Positions 1 to 8,513 of a stretch of 64,000 nt of DNA are shown here, in pieces. Made by a program: the position numbers and the translations under genes. Under the pieces are notes generated by a model, which ran no database searches, was not told the DNA's origin, and saw nothing but the letters and a program-made list of their open reading frames with translations. How positions within the stretch are numbered: the first letter of the stretch is position 1; each line of letters opens with the position of its first letter. Origin of the DNA: Flavobacteriaceae bacterium UBA1682 (GTDB lineage Bacteria; Bacteroidota; Bacteroidia; Flavobacteriales; Flavobacteriaceae); assembly GCA_002320285.1 (NCBI GenBank), contig DCKE01000019.1, positions 1-64,000 of the forward strand, written 5' to 3'.

Positions 1-72
1 TTTTCAGTCCATTTGTCACTATCCGTGCATAACAAATACCTACTTCTTATTAGGAGTTGTTTTGGAGTGTCC

Positions 73-323
73 CCCCGCTGCCGCACGAATCCTTTCGTGT
101 GGCAAATTAGTATACTAATATTCCTCTTTTAAAATTCATCTAATATACAAAGAAATCTATTTCTAATTTACCAAAATTAAAACACATGCTTTTATCAATA
201 AACTGCCTTTGTAAACACAAAACGCTCAACATGATTGAGCGTTTTGTGTTTATTATAAACCACGCGAGAGGACTCGCGCGGTAGCGTATCCGGACATTTT
301 TAATACTCGCGCACCAGCAGGGG
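73..323. repeat. REPIN-like palindromic repeat, copy R1
   Basis: About 250 bp bounded by an inverted terminal motif (CCCCGCTG on the left, CAGCAGGGG on the right). Inside each end is a GC-rich imperfect hairpin (CCGCACGAA/TTTCGTGTGG on the left, CCACGCGAG/CTCGCGCGG on the right). A central perfect 17-bp inverted repeat (arm AAACACAAAACGCTCAA, loop CATGA) could act as a bidirectional terminator. It is almost identical to the copy at 1279-1530 in the same orientation, so the two bracket the toxin/immunity pair. No transposase is encoded. The layout recalls paired REP sequences (REPINs) mobilised in trans by RAYT proteins, but no RAYT gene is in the window. Confidence 0.75.
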
Positions 324-434
324 TTTCAGGATATTGCAACCCTCCCCGAAAAGTAAAAGGAATGCCTGCTCACTACCGTTGACCACTTTATCAAAGCAAC
401 CAAAATTTCTTTGATGTAAATGCCTGGCTTGATG

Positions 435-1013
435 TTATGATACTTTCTTCAATGCTTTTAGAGCTTCCTTTCTTATTAAGGCTTTAGGGTGGTTGGTCAA
501 CATTGTTATTTTCTCCCTTGCCTTGCTTGATTTCATTCTGCCCAATACTTCTAAAGCGTGGGGCGTTACTTCTTCATCATCAAGCAAATTAATTAAAACA
601 TTTTCTGCTTTTTCAGACTTCACTTTCCCTAATGCGGCAACAAACATCTGCCTTGATATTCCATTTGTTTTGTCTTGGACTATCGGCAATATACTTTGAA
701 CGTCATTTTCTGTAATCGTTGTGTAGATTGTGTTTCCAATTGCCCAACGCAAAAGTGTTTTATCTTTAGGTGTTCGGTTGTATTCTGCTATTAAAACAGG
801 ACTTGCTTTTCCGATTGCTTCCTTTACTGCTAATGCTCTTACAATGCCTTCTTTAATACCAATATGTTCTATTCCTTCTTGTAATAAATTAAGTAACACA
901 GGTATTGCGGTTGGATATGGCTTATCAATATTTACTAAATCATAAATATCATTTACACTAATCCCAGCCTTTGCCAATTCGGATTTTATTTTGTTCGCTT
1001 CTACTACTTCCAT
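435..1013 (-). CDS. HEAT-repeat-like protein, probable toxin immunity protein
   Basis: A 192-aa protein, almost entirely helical, with repeated helix-pair units of HEAT type (for example the stretches around ALGKVKSEKAENVLINLL and LEVLGRMKSSKAREKI). It has no signal peptide or membrane segment. It starts 2 bp after the stop of the toxin-tip gene on the same strand, the usual toxin-then-immunity order of polymorphic toxin loci. HEAT-like proteins are recurrent immunity partners in such loci. I infer that it neutralises the neighbouring nuclease domain. It could instead be an unrelated HEAT scaffold, but its position inside a repeat-bracketed two-gene cassette argues for the immunity role. Confidence 0.7.
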   Translation of the reverse strand: MEVVEANKIKSELAKAGISVNDIYDLVNIDKPYPTAIPVLLNLLQEGIEHIGIKEGIVRALAVKEAIGKASPVLIAEYNRTPKDKTLLRWAIGNTIYTTITENDVQSILPIVQDKTNGISRQMFVAALGKVKSEKAENVLINLLDDEEVTPHALEVLGRMKSSKAREKITMLTNHPKALIRKEALKALKKVS

Positions 1014-1015
1014 AG

Positions 1016-1312
1016 CTATTTGAATGGGATTGGTTTAGTAATAATACTTCCGTTATTTATCAGGTTTTGCAATGGCCCTGAAAAAGTCGTATTTGGCCTT
1101 GTGTATAGGATGAATTGACGACCTGTTTGTTGTGAGAACATATGAAAATCTGTCAACTGTCTTGTAAGGCTTAGGTGACTAACATTTTTCACTTCTCCAA
1201 GCGTTGTAGATGTCAACTGGTCAGGTATCCTATATTTCGCAGTACCCGTTAATGATGGTATCCTCACTTTGGAGCCAACCCCCGCTGCCGCACGAATCCT
1301 TTCGTGTGGCAA
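1016..1312 (-). CDS. Orphan C-terminal toxin domain, restriction-endonuclease fold (Tox-REase-7-like)
   Basis: A 98-aa ORF whose residues from about 14 onward match my memory of the Tox-REase-7 family of polymorphic toxin tips: KVRIPSLTGTAKYRIPD, then EVKNV, LSLTRQL.DF, and LYTRPNTTFSGPL. The Asp of RIPD with the E-V-K of EVKNV fits a PD-(D/E)XK nuclease active site. The first 11 or so codons, including the ATG, lie inside the palindromic repeat, so the start is not native and the delivery part of the toxin is absent. The HEAT-like immunity gene follows 2 bp downstream. This looks like a silent or orphan toxin cassette. Whether it is translated from the repeat-derived start is unknown. Confidence 0.72.
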   Translation of the reverse strand: MPHERIRAAAGVGSKVRIPSLTGTAKYRIPDQLTSTTLGEVKNVSHLSLTRQLTDFHMFSQQTGRQFILYTRPNTTFSGPLQNLINNGSIITKPIPFK

Positions 1313-1530
1313 ATTAGTATACTAATATTCCTCTTTTAAAATTCATCTAGTATACAAAGAAACCTATTTCTAATTTACCAAAATTAAAACACATGCTTTT
1401 ATCAATAAACTGCCTTTGTAAACACAAAACGCTCAACATGATTGAGCGTTTTGTGTTTATTATAGACCACGCAAGAGGACTCGCGTGGTAGCGTATCCGG
1501 ACATTTTTAATACTCGCGCACCAGCGGGGG
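1279..1530. repeat. REPIN-like palindromic repeat, copy R2
   Basis: Near-identical direct copy of R1, with only a handful of substitutions. It begins CCCCGCTG and ends CAGCGGGG, so the terminal inverted motif is perfect here. The left hairpin, central 17-bp terminator-like palindrome and right hairpin are all present. Its left end supplies the ATG of the toxin-tip ORF, and its right end supplies the last 23 or so codons of the serine recombinase ORF. It therefore forms the junction of both genes. Confidence 0.8.
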
Positions 1531-2500
1531 ATTTTATGGCACTAATGTTATTGTGTTTAGAGTGTTTGCATTTGTAGTAATAGAAATATTTTCCTGATTT
1601 TCCTCTTGAAGGGGCACCTGACAAAGGAGTACCACAATGACACTTCAATACTCCTCTTAATGGAATTTCATCATCAATAATTGTTCTTATTTTTTTAGGG
1701 CGTTTTATTTTCTCCTGTACCATCATCCACGTGGTCTTGTCAATAATAGGTTCATGGATGCCATCAAACAAACCTCCTGCATATTCTTTATAAGCTGCTA
1801 CCTTTAGTAAACCTGCATAGACTGGATTTTTAAGTATTCTCTCAATTGCCATATTGCCCTTGATCGTGAAACCTATTTGTTGAGCCTGCTCTTTGATGAG
1901 ATAAAGCGGTGTATTTCTTAAATAAGCATCATAGATGAAACGAACGATTTTAGCTTCAGCTTCTTCTATGATTAATTTTCTATCCTTCCTTTCTCCTTCT
2001 TTTCTATAACCGTACGGAGCATTTTTATAAACATACCGACCTTCTTTTGCTTTTGCAGTATAGATACCACCTTTAACCTTTATACTTCGGTTGATGTTGT
2101 CTTCTTCAGCAAGCAAAAGTTGCAGACCTGCACGGAAAAAACTTCCAGGCGTATCGTAATCAAAAGTGATACCTTCAGTCACACTTACCACCTGTATGCT
2201 ATATTTCTGTTGCAGAAGTTTAACCATACTCATAGCTTCTCCAGCATCACGGCTGAAACGATCAAGTTGATCAACCAAGAGGTAATCTACGGTTCTGTGA
2301 TGTTTGGTAATAAAATCCTTTAACTTGATAAAGTCAGGTCGGTCGAATGTACGAGCACTTTTACCCCGATCGATGAATGTATCTACTAGTTCTACATTAT
2401 TGAACTTTAGCCATTGGTCTGTATATAGCTCCTGTCTTTCGATGGATCCATTACTTTGTCCTAGTTGACTGAATCGCAGGTATCTTATCGCTCTTTTCAT
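1460..2500 (-). pseudogene. Large serine recombinase, C-terminus replaced by repeat R2
   Basis: The N-terminus is a serine resolvase/invertase domain: MKRAIRYLRFS with the catalytic Ser in RFSQ, then DRGKSARTFDRP and LLVDQLDRFSRD. A Recombinase domain (around NAPYGYRK to NPVYAG) and a zinc-ribbon-like CHCGTPLSG...YYYKCKH segment follow. After about HNNISAIK the reading frame runs into R2 at 1530, so the last 20 or so residues are repeat-encoded. Family members usually continue through a coiled coil to 450-600 aa, so this 346-aa ORF is truncated. It was probably the integrase of the conjugative element. It overlaps the end of the upstream small ORF by about 50 bp, suggesting coupled translation. 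Loss of the coiled coil makes activity doubtful. Confidence 0.85.
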
Positions 2501-2645
2501 AATACTCCCTTAATGTAGATGATACAATAATCTCAATGATTAAATTTACTAATTTTTCTTCTTTCTCCTGTTCTCTTTGCTCATTTATTAATGCAATTCT
2601 TTCTTCTATTTCAGGAGTTTTCTTTTCCTCATGTTCGTTTTTCAT
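2451..2645 (-). CDS. Small charged protein preceding the recombinase
   Basis: About 64 aa from the ATG at 2645, chosen because a purine-rich stretch (AGGGAAAGAG) lies just upstream. An in-frame start 10 codons earlier also exists. The protein is highly charged, with runs such as KNEHEEKKTPEIEERIA and NEQREQEKEEKL that predict a helix or short coiled coil. I recognise no family. Its 3' end overlaps the recombinase start, implying translational coupling, so a role as an accessory or regulator of the recombinase is possible but inferred only from position. Confidence 0.5.
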   Translation of the reverse strand: MKNEHEEKKTPEIEERIALINEQREQEKEEKLVNLIIEIIVSSTLREYYEKSDKIPAIQSTRTK

Positions 2646-2741
2646 CTCTTTCCCTCTTAGTTTTAAATTCAACAATTAGCCTGATTATCAAACTTTTGAT
2701 TTAAACTATGTAGATTAAACACACAACCTATTACAGTGGTA

Positions 2742-2770
2742 TTCAAAGGCACTATTTGTCGTATATTGGC
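2742..2770 (-). promoter_or_regulatory. Candidate operator, copy 1 of a 29-bp motif
   Basis: The + strand reads TTCAAAGGCA..ATTTG.CGT..ATTGGC. The same 29-bp motif, matching at 24 positions and in the same orientation, occurs at 3430-3458. Each copy lies upstream of a minus-strand gene, here about 95 bp before the small ORF that leads into the recombinase. A shared regulator site is inferred. Confidence 0.4.
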
Positions 2771-2779
2771 GAGATACGT

Positions 2780-3193
2780 TTAAAATATCGACTTATTCTT
2801 TTCAATAAACCTTTCGGTTATCTGTTGTTCAAATTCCTGAAAATGATGATCCAGCAAATTTGACAAATACGCATAGATGGTAATGTTATCATCTCCAATA
2901 ACCTGAACTATTCGGGAAAGTTTTTTGTGGTGATTGGGATCGATATAGACCGATTTTCCATGTCGTGCTGTAGTTTTTACTTCCTTTAAAAAGATCTCTT
3001 CATATTCAGCCGGGCTGATCCCTTTGGTACGGCTTCGCTTCCTCTTTACGAATTTTTCTTTTTCGGGTAGTTCGGAAGATGATGTTTCATCAGGAACTTG
3101 AAAACCCTCCTTTCTTACACCATCCACCATGAGGTTCATCATTTTCTCTTCGTCAATATCAGGTGTTATTCTTTTTTTATTCTCTGTGTCCAT
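2780..3193 (-). CDS. DUF3408 protein (conjugative-element TraB-like)
   Basis: A 137-aa protein with a charged, probably disordered N-terminal half (KRKRSRTKG) and a C-terminal domain typical of DUF3408: SPAEYEEIFL, GKSVYIDPNHHKKLSRIVQVIG, ITIYAYLSNLLDHHF. DUF3408 proteins belong to the TraA-TraB-TraC region of Bacteroidota conjugative transposons, next to a ParA-like ATPase. No ParA or other transfer gene is nearby here, so this is a leftover of a decayed element. Its biochemical role in transfer is not established. It contains no transmembrane segment. Confidence 0.75.
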   Translation of the reverse strand: MDTENKKRITPDIDEEKMMNLMVDGVRKEGFQVPDETSSSELPEKEKFVKRKRSRTKGISPAEYEEIFLKEVKTTARHGKSVYIDPNHHKKLSRIVQVIGDDNITIYAYLSNLLDHHFQEFEQQITERFIEKNKSIF

Positions 3194-3429
3194 AACTTTT
3201 ATATTTATGTGTTGTAAATCTTGTTGTCTGTTCTCAAATACTATTATACAAACGGAAGTTTTTATTATCTATAGCTCATGTATATCAAAGTGTCAACTCA
3301 TTGCACTACTGATTATTTTTGTAATCGTTGGGAGCATCGTATAACCGTTTTTACGTTTTGTTGTCTGTTCTGTTTTTGTATCGATGAGACAAATAAAAGA
3401 AGATACGAACCAACTAAAAAAATGTGGCT

Positions 3430-3458
3430 TTCAAAGGCATCATTTGGCGTTCATTGGC
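3430..3458 (-). promoter_or_regulatory. Candidate operator, copy 2 of a 29-bp motif
   Basis: Second copy of the motif at 2742-2770 (24 of 29 identical, same orientation), about 235 bp upstream of the DUF3408 start. The 3194-3684 gap also holds the oriT-like dyads described next. No other coding signal is convincing there. Confidence 0.4.
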
Positions 3459-3557
3459 TTATGAATTATCTATTGTACTTTCCGAAATTTGATACATGAG
3501 ATGAGTATTTTTTTTGCTAACTCTAATCCATCTCGAAGAGTGGATTTTTGTGTTCAT

Positions 3558-3620
3558 CAAAACACGGCAAGTTGTGTTTTGAGGAACTCGAAATTGAAAT
3601 AGTGCCTAAAACAACTTGCC
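3558..3620. other. Candidate oriT: nested inverted repeats before mobA-like gene
   Basis: A short inverted repeat CAAAACAC/GTGTTTTG (3558-3565, 3574-3581) overlaps the left arm of a longer one, GGCAAGTTGT/ACAACTTGCC (3566-3575, 3611-3620). The dyads lie just upstream of the mobilisation gene, the normal place for an origin of transfer. No relaxase gene remains to test the assignment. Confidence 0.4.
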
Positions 3621-3684
3621 CTTACGCAGGGAGCTAAACCATTTCTCCGAAGTCGAATGGTTGAAATTTTTGAAACTGGATTTT

Positions 3685-4128
3685 ATGAAAGATGAATTAG
3701 ACAAAAACAAGAAAAAAGTTGGTAGAAAGCCAAAAGCTGATAAAGCAAAATATAAATATGCTTTCCGATTATCAAAGGTAGAAAACGCAAAATTTTTGGC
3801 ACTTTTTGATCAATCAAGACTATCAAATAAAGCTGAATTTGCAAAAAGATGCATCTTTGACAATGAGATAAAGGTTATTTATTACAATAAAAGAGTTTAC
3901 GATTTTTATATGAAACTTACTCATTTCTATTCCCAATTAAGGGCAATAGAAACGAATTATAACCAGGTTGTGAAGATTTTATATCGTCATTTTCACGAAA
4001 GAAAAGCTGCTGCTTTCCTCTATAAATTAGAAAAACAGACCATTGAATTAGCAATACTGACTAAAGAAATTACGGATAAAATTCATAGTTTGGAAGATAA
4101 GCATATCACTAAAGGAACTTTGAAGTAG
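3685..4128 (+). CDS. MobA/MobC-like mobilisation accessory protein
   Basis: About 147 aa from the ATG at 3685. An in-frame start 69 bp upstream exists, but its extension overlaps the candidate oriT flank and looks non-coding. The N-terminus is basic (KKKVGRKPKADK) and is followed by a ribbon-helix-helix-like segment (YAFRLSKVENAKFLALFDQ, LSNKAEFAKRCIF) and a helical C-terminal half. This is the pattern of Bacteroidota MobA/MobC-type proteins that bind oriT beside a relaxase. The MobB relaxase gene that should follow is missing, and an AraC regulator gene comes next. The protein is probably an orphan of the degraded element. Confidence 0.65.
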   Translation: MKDELDKNKKKVGRKPKADKAKYKYAFRLSKVENAKFLALFDQSRLSNKAEFAKRCIFDNEIKVIYYNKRVYDFYMKLTHFYSQLRAIETNYNQVVKILYRHFHERKAAAFLYKLEKQTIELAILTKEITDKIHSLEDKHITKGTLK

Positions 4129-4274
4129 AAACTAATGATCTGAAATGCCATGTGAATTTTGACATTCGTTTGGTAATTTTTGGTATTACTTATTCAGTTT
4201 TGTTTGATGATAATTGCACTCGGTTATTTACAACCACACTTTTACTTTTTTTATCTTTACAAAAACACTATCTA

Positions 4275-5132
4275 ATGAAATCAGTGCGAGAGATTATTAC
4301 AGAACCTATTATTGCCAACTCTTTCTCTATCAGTCACTTCGATAAATTTATTATTGATACAGAATTTTCAAATAGGCTTACTTATCATCGGATATTATTG
4401 ATAGAAAGCGGAGCAGGAATATTAAGCATAGATGATAAGACTTTTGAAATAAAAAGCCATGAAGTTTTTCTGATGTCTAAAGGGCAGATTTATCAGTTTG
4501 AAAAATCCTCAATTATCTCTGGTTATGTTATTTCTTTCGGAGATTGTTTCTGGGAAAAAACGCCAAAGAGTGCGAGTAATTGTAAGGCAGTTTTATTTAA
4601 TAATACAACTGCTAATCAACGATTACAGCTCAACAATTCAGAAATGAGCGAGCTTCTGTTTTTGTTTAATATTCTTTTGAATGAATATCAAGCACCACAG
4701 TATATTAATCAAATGGACGCATTAGCCTCGTATCTGAAAATCATAATGATTAAGCTCGCAAACATTAAGATAACAGAAGAAAATACATTTGACAGCCAGG
4801 ATTATCTGATGTACCGTAGGTTTATGGAAATACTCAGTACAGAATATCGAAATGAACATGGAGTAAACAGCTATGCAGAAATGTTGAACATCACTGCCCG
4901 AAAATTGAGTGAAACCTGTAAAAGATGTAGTGGTATGAGTGCAAAAGAATTCATCAATGGACAGATTATAGCAGAAGCTAAACGACTTTTACAGTTTAGT
5001 TCTAATACCGTGAAGGAAATTGCCTATGAACTTAATTTTAATACGCCTGAACAGTTCAGTCATTTCTTTAAAAAAAATGCAGAAATATCTCCGGCTGATT
5101 ATAGAACCCAATTTATAAGTATAGGTACATAA
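4275..5132 (+). CDS. AraC-family transcriptional regulator
   Basis: 285 aa from the ATG at 4275, preferred over an upstream in-frame start whose extension is hydrophobic and atypical. An N-terminal cupin-like sensor (HRILLIESGAGILSIDD...HEVFLMSKGQIYQF) precedes a C-terminal double helix-turn-helix (YAEMLNITARKLSETCK...VKEIAYELNFNTPEQFSHFFKK), ending with the usual SPADYR. It probably controls the HD-domain gene that starts 81 bp downstream on the same strand. The ligand is unknown. It looks like cargo of the conjugative element, as such regulators often are. Confidence 0.9.
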   Translation: MKSVREIITEPIIANSFSISHFDKFIIDTEFSNRLTYHRILLIESGAGILSIDDKTFEIKSHEVFLMSKGQIYQFEKSSIISGYVISFGDCFWEKTPKSASNCKAVLFNNTTANQRLQLNNSEMSELLFLFNILLNEYQAPQYINQMDALASYLKIIMIKLANIKITEENTFDSQDYLMYRRFMEILSTEYRNEHGVNSYAEMLNITARKLSETCKRCSGMSAKEFINGQIIAEAKRLLQFSSNTVKEIAYELNFNTPEQFSHFFKKNAEISPADYRTQFISIGT

Positions 5133-5213
5133 AAAATTTGACATCCTAAACGCATTTATTGCTATTCTTTCAGACGGACAACGGAAATAATTTTGTCAAA
5201 AATCATTTTCATT

Positions 5214-5864
5214 ATGTCAGTAAATCGTTTAAAGAAAGTAGCCGGTGTAATTATTCCGGACAGTAAAATCGCAACAGAAGCCACAGAGCTTTTGTTAGAA
5301 CACGGAACAGAATTCATCTACAATCATTCTCTGCGTGTTTTCTTGTTTTCATCGTTGAATGCACAACGTAATAATTTAGTTCACGATACTGAATTATTGT
5401 ATGTTGCTTCTGTATTTCACGATTTAGGTCTTGTGTCACATTACAGTAGTGAAGACTTACGTTTTGAGGTAGATGGAGCCAATGCAGCTCGTGATTTTCT
5501 AAAAAGTCACGGAGTACCAAAAGAAAAACTACAATTGGTTTGGGATACCATTGCTTTACACACTACAATTGGTATCGCAGAGCATAAAGAGAATGAGGTA
5601 GCCCTGATGTATTCGGGTGTTGGTTTGGATGTTATGGGAGAAGGTTACGAGCATTTAAGTGTAGAACATCGGGAAGAAATTGTAAAAGCTTTCCCCAGAA
5701 ACGATTTTAAAAAGAAAATAATCCCTACGTTTTTTGGAGGATTTGAACACAAGACCGAAACTACTTTTGGCAATATTAAAGCCGATGTATGTGCTTTTAT
5801 GATACCCAATTATAAAACTAAAAATTTTTGCGATTGTATTCTGCATTCGCCTTGGTCGGAATAA
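5214..5864 (+). CDS. HD-domain hydrolase
   Basis: 216 aa from the ATG at 5214. A TTG start seven codons earlier is possible. The metal-binding HD signature is clear: NHSLRVF, FHDLGL and the later LHTTIG. The family, which includes cyanamide-hydratase-like HD proteins, hydrolyses small molecules or phosphoesters using a His/Asp metal site. The substrate here cannot be read from sequence. It follows the AraC gene on the same strand and is its most likely target. No signal peptide, so probably cytoplasmic. Confidence 0.8.
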   Translation: MSVNRLKKVAGVIIPDSKIATEATELLLEHGTEFIYNHSLRVFLFSSLNAQRNNLVHDTELLYVASVFHDLGLVSHYSSEDLRFEVDGANAARDFLKSHGVPKEKLQLVWDTIALHTTIGIAEHKENEVALMYSGVGLDVMGEGYEHLSVEHREEIVKAFPRNDFKKKIIPTFFGGFEHKTETTFGNIKADVCAFMIPNYKTKNFCDCILHSPWSE

Positions 5865-6025
5865 CAGTATATATCTCTATGTAGATGCTTCTTTCTTGAT
5901 AAAAATTTAGTGATGACCAGATTTATTAATATGGTAGGTAAAAATAAATTAAAGAAATTTGGTGCAAACTATCCCCTTATAAAAAAGTCAATCGTCATAG
6001 AGTTGAACATTAAAATATTTAAACA

Positions 6026-6367
6026 ATGAAAGAATTTGCATTAATCTTCAGACTAAAAGACATTTCCGATTTTCAACCTTCTCCTGAGCAAATGCAGGAA
6101 AGAATGAATTGGTTAGGAAGCATCGCTGCACAAAACAAATTGGTGGATAAAGGCAATACTTTGTTACTTGCTCCCGGAAGTGCCAAAACCGTAAAGCCGG
6201 ATAATGTGGTAACAGACGGACCTTACACCGAAATTAAAGAGTTTATAAGCGGTTATATTGTTGTAAAAACGGACACCATTGAAGAAGCGGTAGAAATTGC
6301 TAAAGAAAATCCGATTTTCAAAATTGGTGGCAGTATTGAAGTAAGAGAAGTTTTAAAACGTGATTAG
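6026..6367 (+). CDS. YCII/DGPF-domain protein
   Basis: A 113-aa one-domain protein of the YCII-related family, with the DGPYTE motif that names the DGPF group and the helix-strand ending GGSIEVREV. Its stop lies 2 bp before the TTG start of the sigma-factor gene. Pairing of DGPF proteins with ECF42-type sigma factors is established in other bacteria, so the two form one operon. The catalytic function of DGPF proteins is not settled. Cytoplasmic by lack of targeting signals. Confidence 0.85.
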   Translation: MKEFALIFRLKDISDFQPSPEQMQERMNWLGSIAAQNKLVDKGNTLLLAPGSAKTVKPDNVVTDGPYTEIKEFISGYIVVKTDTIEEAVEIAKENPIFKIGGSIEVREVLKRD

Positions 6368-6369
6368 TT

Positions 6370-7617
6370 TTGGATAAACCGAACGCACATAACGAAGTTT
6401 TACCACACTTATTCCGACAGGAATATGTTAAAATGACGGCTGTCTTATGCCGTCATTTTGGCTTACAACATATTGAAATTGCTGAGGATATCGCAAGTGA
6501 TACATTCTTGAAAGCATCCGAACATTGGGCAATCAACGGAATTCCCGAAAACCCGACAGCCTGGCTCTATACAGTCGCCAAAAACAAGACCAAAGATTAT
6601 TTGAAAAATTTATCGGTTTTTGAAACTAAATTAAAAGCTCAAATAGAAACGGATATTCTTCAAAAAGAATACGAATTCGAATACAACAGTCAAATTATTG
6701 CAGATAGCCAGCTGGCAATTATTTTTGCGGTATGTAATCCTGCAAACTCAAACGAAGGTCAAATTAGTTTAGCATTGCAAATCCTTTGTGGTTTTAGTGT
6801 TGAAGAAATTGCTAATGCTTTTCTGACGAAAACAGAAACCATCAAAAAACGTTTACAAAGAGCAAGAACCCATCTTCGGAACGATAATTTTCAGATTACA
6901 TCATTAAGCGAAATAGAAATAAAATCAAGATTGGAAACTGTTTTGAAAACCTTGTATTTATTATTCAACGAGGGGTATTTTTCTAAAACCAATAATACAC
7001 AAATCAGGATTGAGCTTTGTTCCGAAGCTACAAGATTAACTTTGTTATTGAGTGAAAATTCATTGACCAATACCGCTCAGGTAAAAGCTTTACTAGCATT
7101 GATGTGTTTTCAAAGTTCAAGACTGGAAGCAAGAACAAATGTGAATGGAGAAGCAATACTTTTTGAAGAACAGGATAAAAGTTTGTGGGATCAATCGCTT
7201 ATTCAACGAGGAAATTATTATCTGGTCAATGCCACCAACGGAAATGAAGTTTCAAAATACCATTTGGAAGCCGGAATAGCTTATTGGCATACAATTCCGT
7301 CAGATAATGAAAAATGGAAATATATTTTACAATTGTATAATCAGCTTATTCTAATTGAATATTCACCCATCACCGCATTAAACCGAACATTCGCTTTTGC
7401 TAAAGTGTATGGGAATGAAAAAGCAATTTTAGAAGCAGAAAAACTTGGTCTAACAGAGAATGGTCACTATCAAGCATTGTTAGGCTATCTATATGCCGAC
7501 ACTAATATTGATGCTGCAATCTTACACTATACAAAAGCAATCAGCTTAACTGAATCCAAAGCAGAGCAACAAACATTGTATAAAGAAATAGAGCGTTTGA
7601 AACAAAATAAAAGCTAA
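6370..7617 (+). CDS. ECF42-type sigma factor with C-terminal TPR-like extension
   Basis: A 415-aa protein. Residues about 15-85 form sigma region 2 (HLFRQEYVKMTAVLCRHFG, DTFLKA, NPTAWLYTVAKNKTKDYL). Residues about 130-175 form region 4 (ALQILCGFSVEEIANAF.TKTETIKKRLQRAR). The long C-terminal part carries the DUF6596-type region (LYLLFNEGY) and helical TPR-like pairs. This is the ECF42 (YlaC/SigI-like) layout in which the C-terminal extension replaces an anti-sigma factor. It starts with TTG 2 bp after the YCII gene and probably activates that operon. Confidence 0.88.
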   Translation: MDKPNAHNEVLPHLFRQEYVKMTAVLCRHFGLQHIEIAEDIASDTFLKASEHWAINGIPENPTAWLYTVAKNKTKDYLKNLSVFETKLKAQIETDILQKEYEFEYNSQIIADSQLAIIFAVCNPANSNEGQISLALQILCGFSVEEIANAFLTKTETIKKRLQRARTHLRNDNFQITSLSEIEIKSRLETVLKTLYLLFNEGYFSKTNNTQIRIELCSEATRLTLLLSENSLTNTAQVKALLALMCFQSSRLEARTNVNGEAILFEEQDKSLWDQSLIQRGNYYLVNATNGNEVSKYHLEAGIAYWHTIPSDNEKWKYILQLYNQLILIEYSPITALNRTFAFAKVYGNEKAILEAEKLGLTENGHYQALLGYLYADTNIDAAILHYTKAISLTESKAEQQTLYKEIERLKQNKS

Positions 7618-7633
7618 AAGAACAGTACATTAA

Positions 7634-8476
7634 ATGACCTCTTCATTCAATCATATTATTTCGCAGATACAACGAAAAGAAAATACCTTTTCGCTGACAT
7701 CCAATGTGATTAAGGAAGCGTATGAGATGATTATTTATTTACAGGACACTTTATTGTCAACAAAGGAACTTATTACGAAACAAGGATTTAAAGATCAATG
7801 GGAAGAAATCAATTTCTTTCGAAACATAAAACCTCAAATCCTATCCAAACTCATTTATTACAATAAGATTTTCCGTATTGAAACAGCTTGTCCGGTTGAT
7901 AAGGGAAATATTTATACGAGTTATTTCTCAAAGCAATTGCAGGAATTAAAAGAGGAATACAGGGAACATATAGACAATTCAGATTTTTACAGATATTACC
8001 GTTCGGGAAGAACTGACCGTGATGAGACCTATTTTAGATTAGGTAATATAAATTTTCATGATGGTCTGAATAGTTTTGTCTTTGAAATTGATCCTCTGTT
8101 TTCAACCTACTATGATTACAAAGTAGCTCGGATTATAGCAAATGAATTACTCTATACCTACCTCCTTCAAAAAATCAATAATGATGAAATGACGGATCCT
8201 CTTTCTATAAGAGATCTTTCTTCAGATGCTGTTCTTTGGACAGATACCAAAAACGCTTTAACAGAATTGGTTTATGCCCTTCATGCTAGTGGTTCCGTTT
8301 CGTATGGAAGAATAGGAATTCGAAAAATCAGTTTTGCTTTTGAAAAACTATTTCAGATTAGCTTAGGAGACTTGCATCATTCTTTCCACCGAATGAAATA
8401 TCGTGCCGGTTCCAGAACCACATTTTTAGACCAGCTAAAATCTTCTCTGGAAGAATATATGGATAAAGATTTGTAA
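7634..8476 (+). CDS. rteC: RteC-domain protein (conjugative-element regulator)
   Basis: A 280-aa protein matching the RteC family along its length: FFRNIKPQILSKLIYYNK, FYRYYRSGRTDRDETYF, FSTYYDYKVARIIANELL and a C-terminal helix-turn-helix-like segment ending DQLKSSLEEYM. In CTnDOT, RteC activates excision genes in response to tetracycline through RteA/RteB. Neither of those is present here, and no tetQ is seen. It follows the sigma factor by 16 bp and may be cotranscribed with it. It marks this segment as conjugative-transposon derived. Confidence 0.85.
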   Translation: MTSSFNHIISQIQRKENTFSLTSNVIKEAYEMIIYLQDTLLSTKELITKQGFKDQWEEINFFRNIKPQILSKLIYYNKIFRIETACPVDKGNIYTSYFSKQLQELKEEYREHIDNSDFYRYYRSGRTDRDETYFRLGNINFHDGLNSFVFEIDPLFSTYYDYKVARIIANELLYTYLLQKINNDEMTDPLSIRDLSSDAVLWTDTKNALTELVYALHASGSVSYGRIGIRKISFAFEKLFQISLGDLHHSFHRMKYRAGSRTTFLDQLKSSLEEYMDKDL

Positions 8477-8513
8477 ACGAATACAAATAAAACAAACAAA
8501 AAGAGCAGCAAAG

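Noticed and set aside
3278..3499. 73-codon + strand ORF between DUF3408 and the mobA-like gene
   Set aside because: It crosses the regulatory motif copy at 3430-3458 and looks non-coding.
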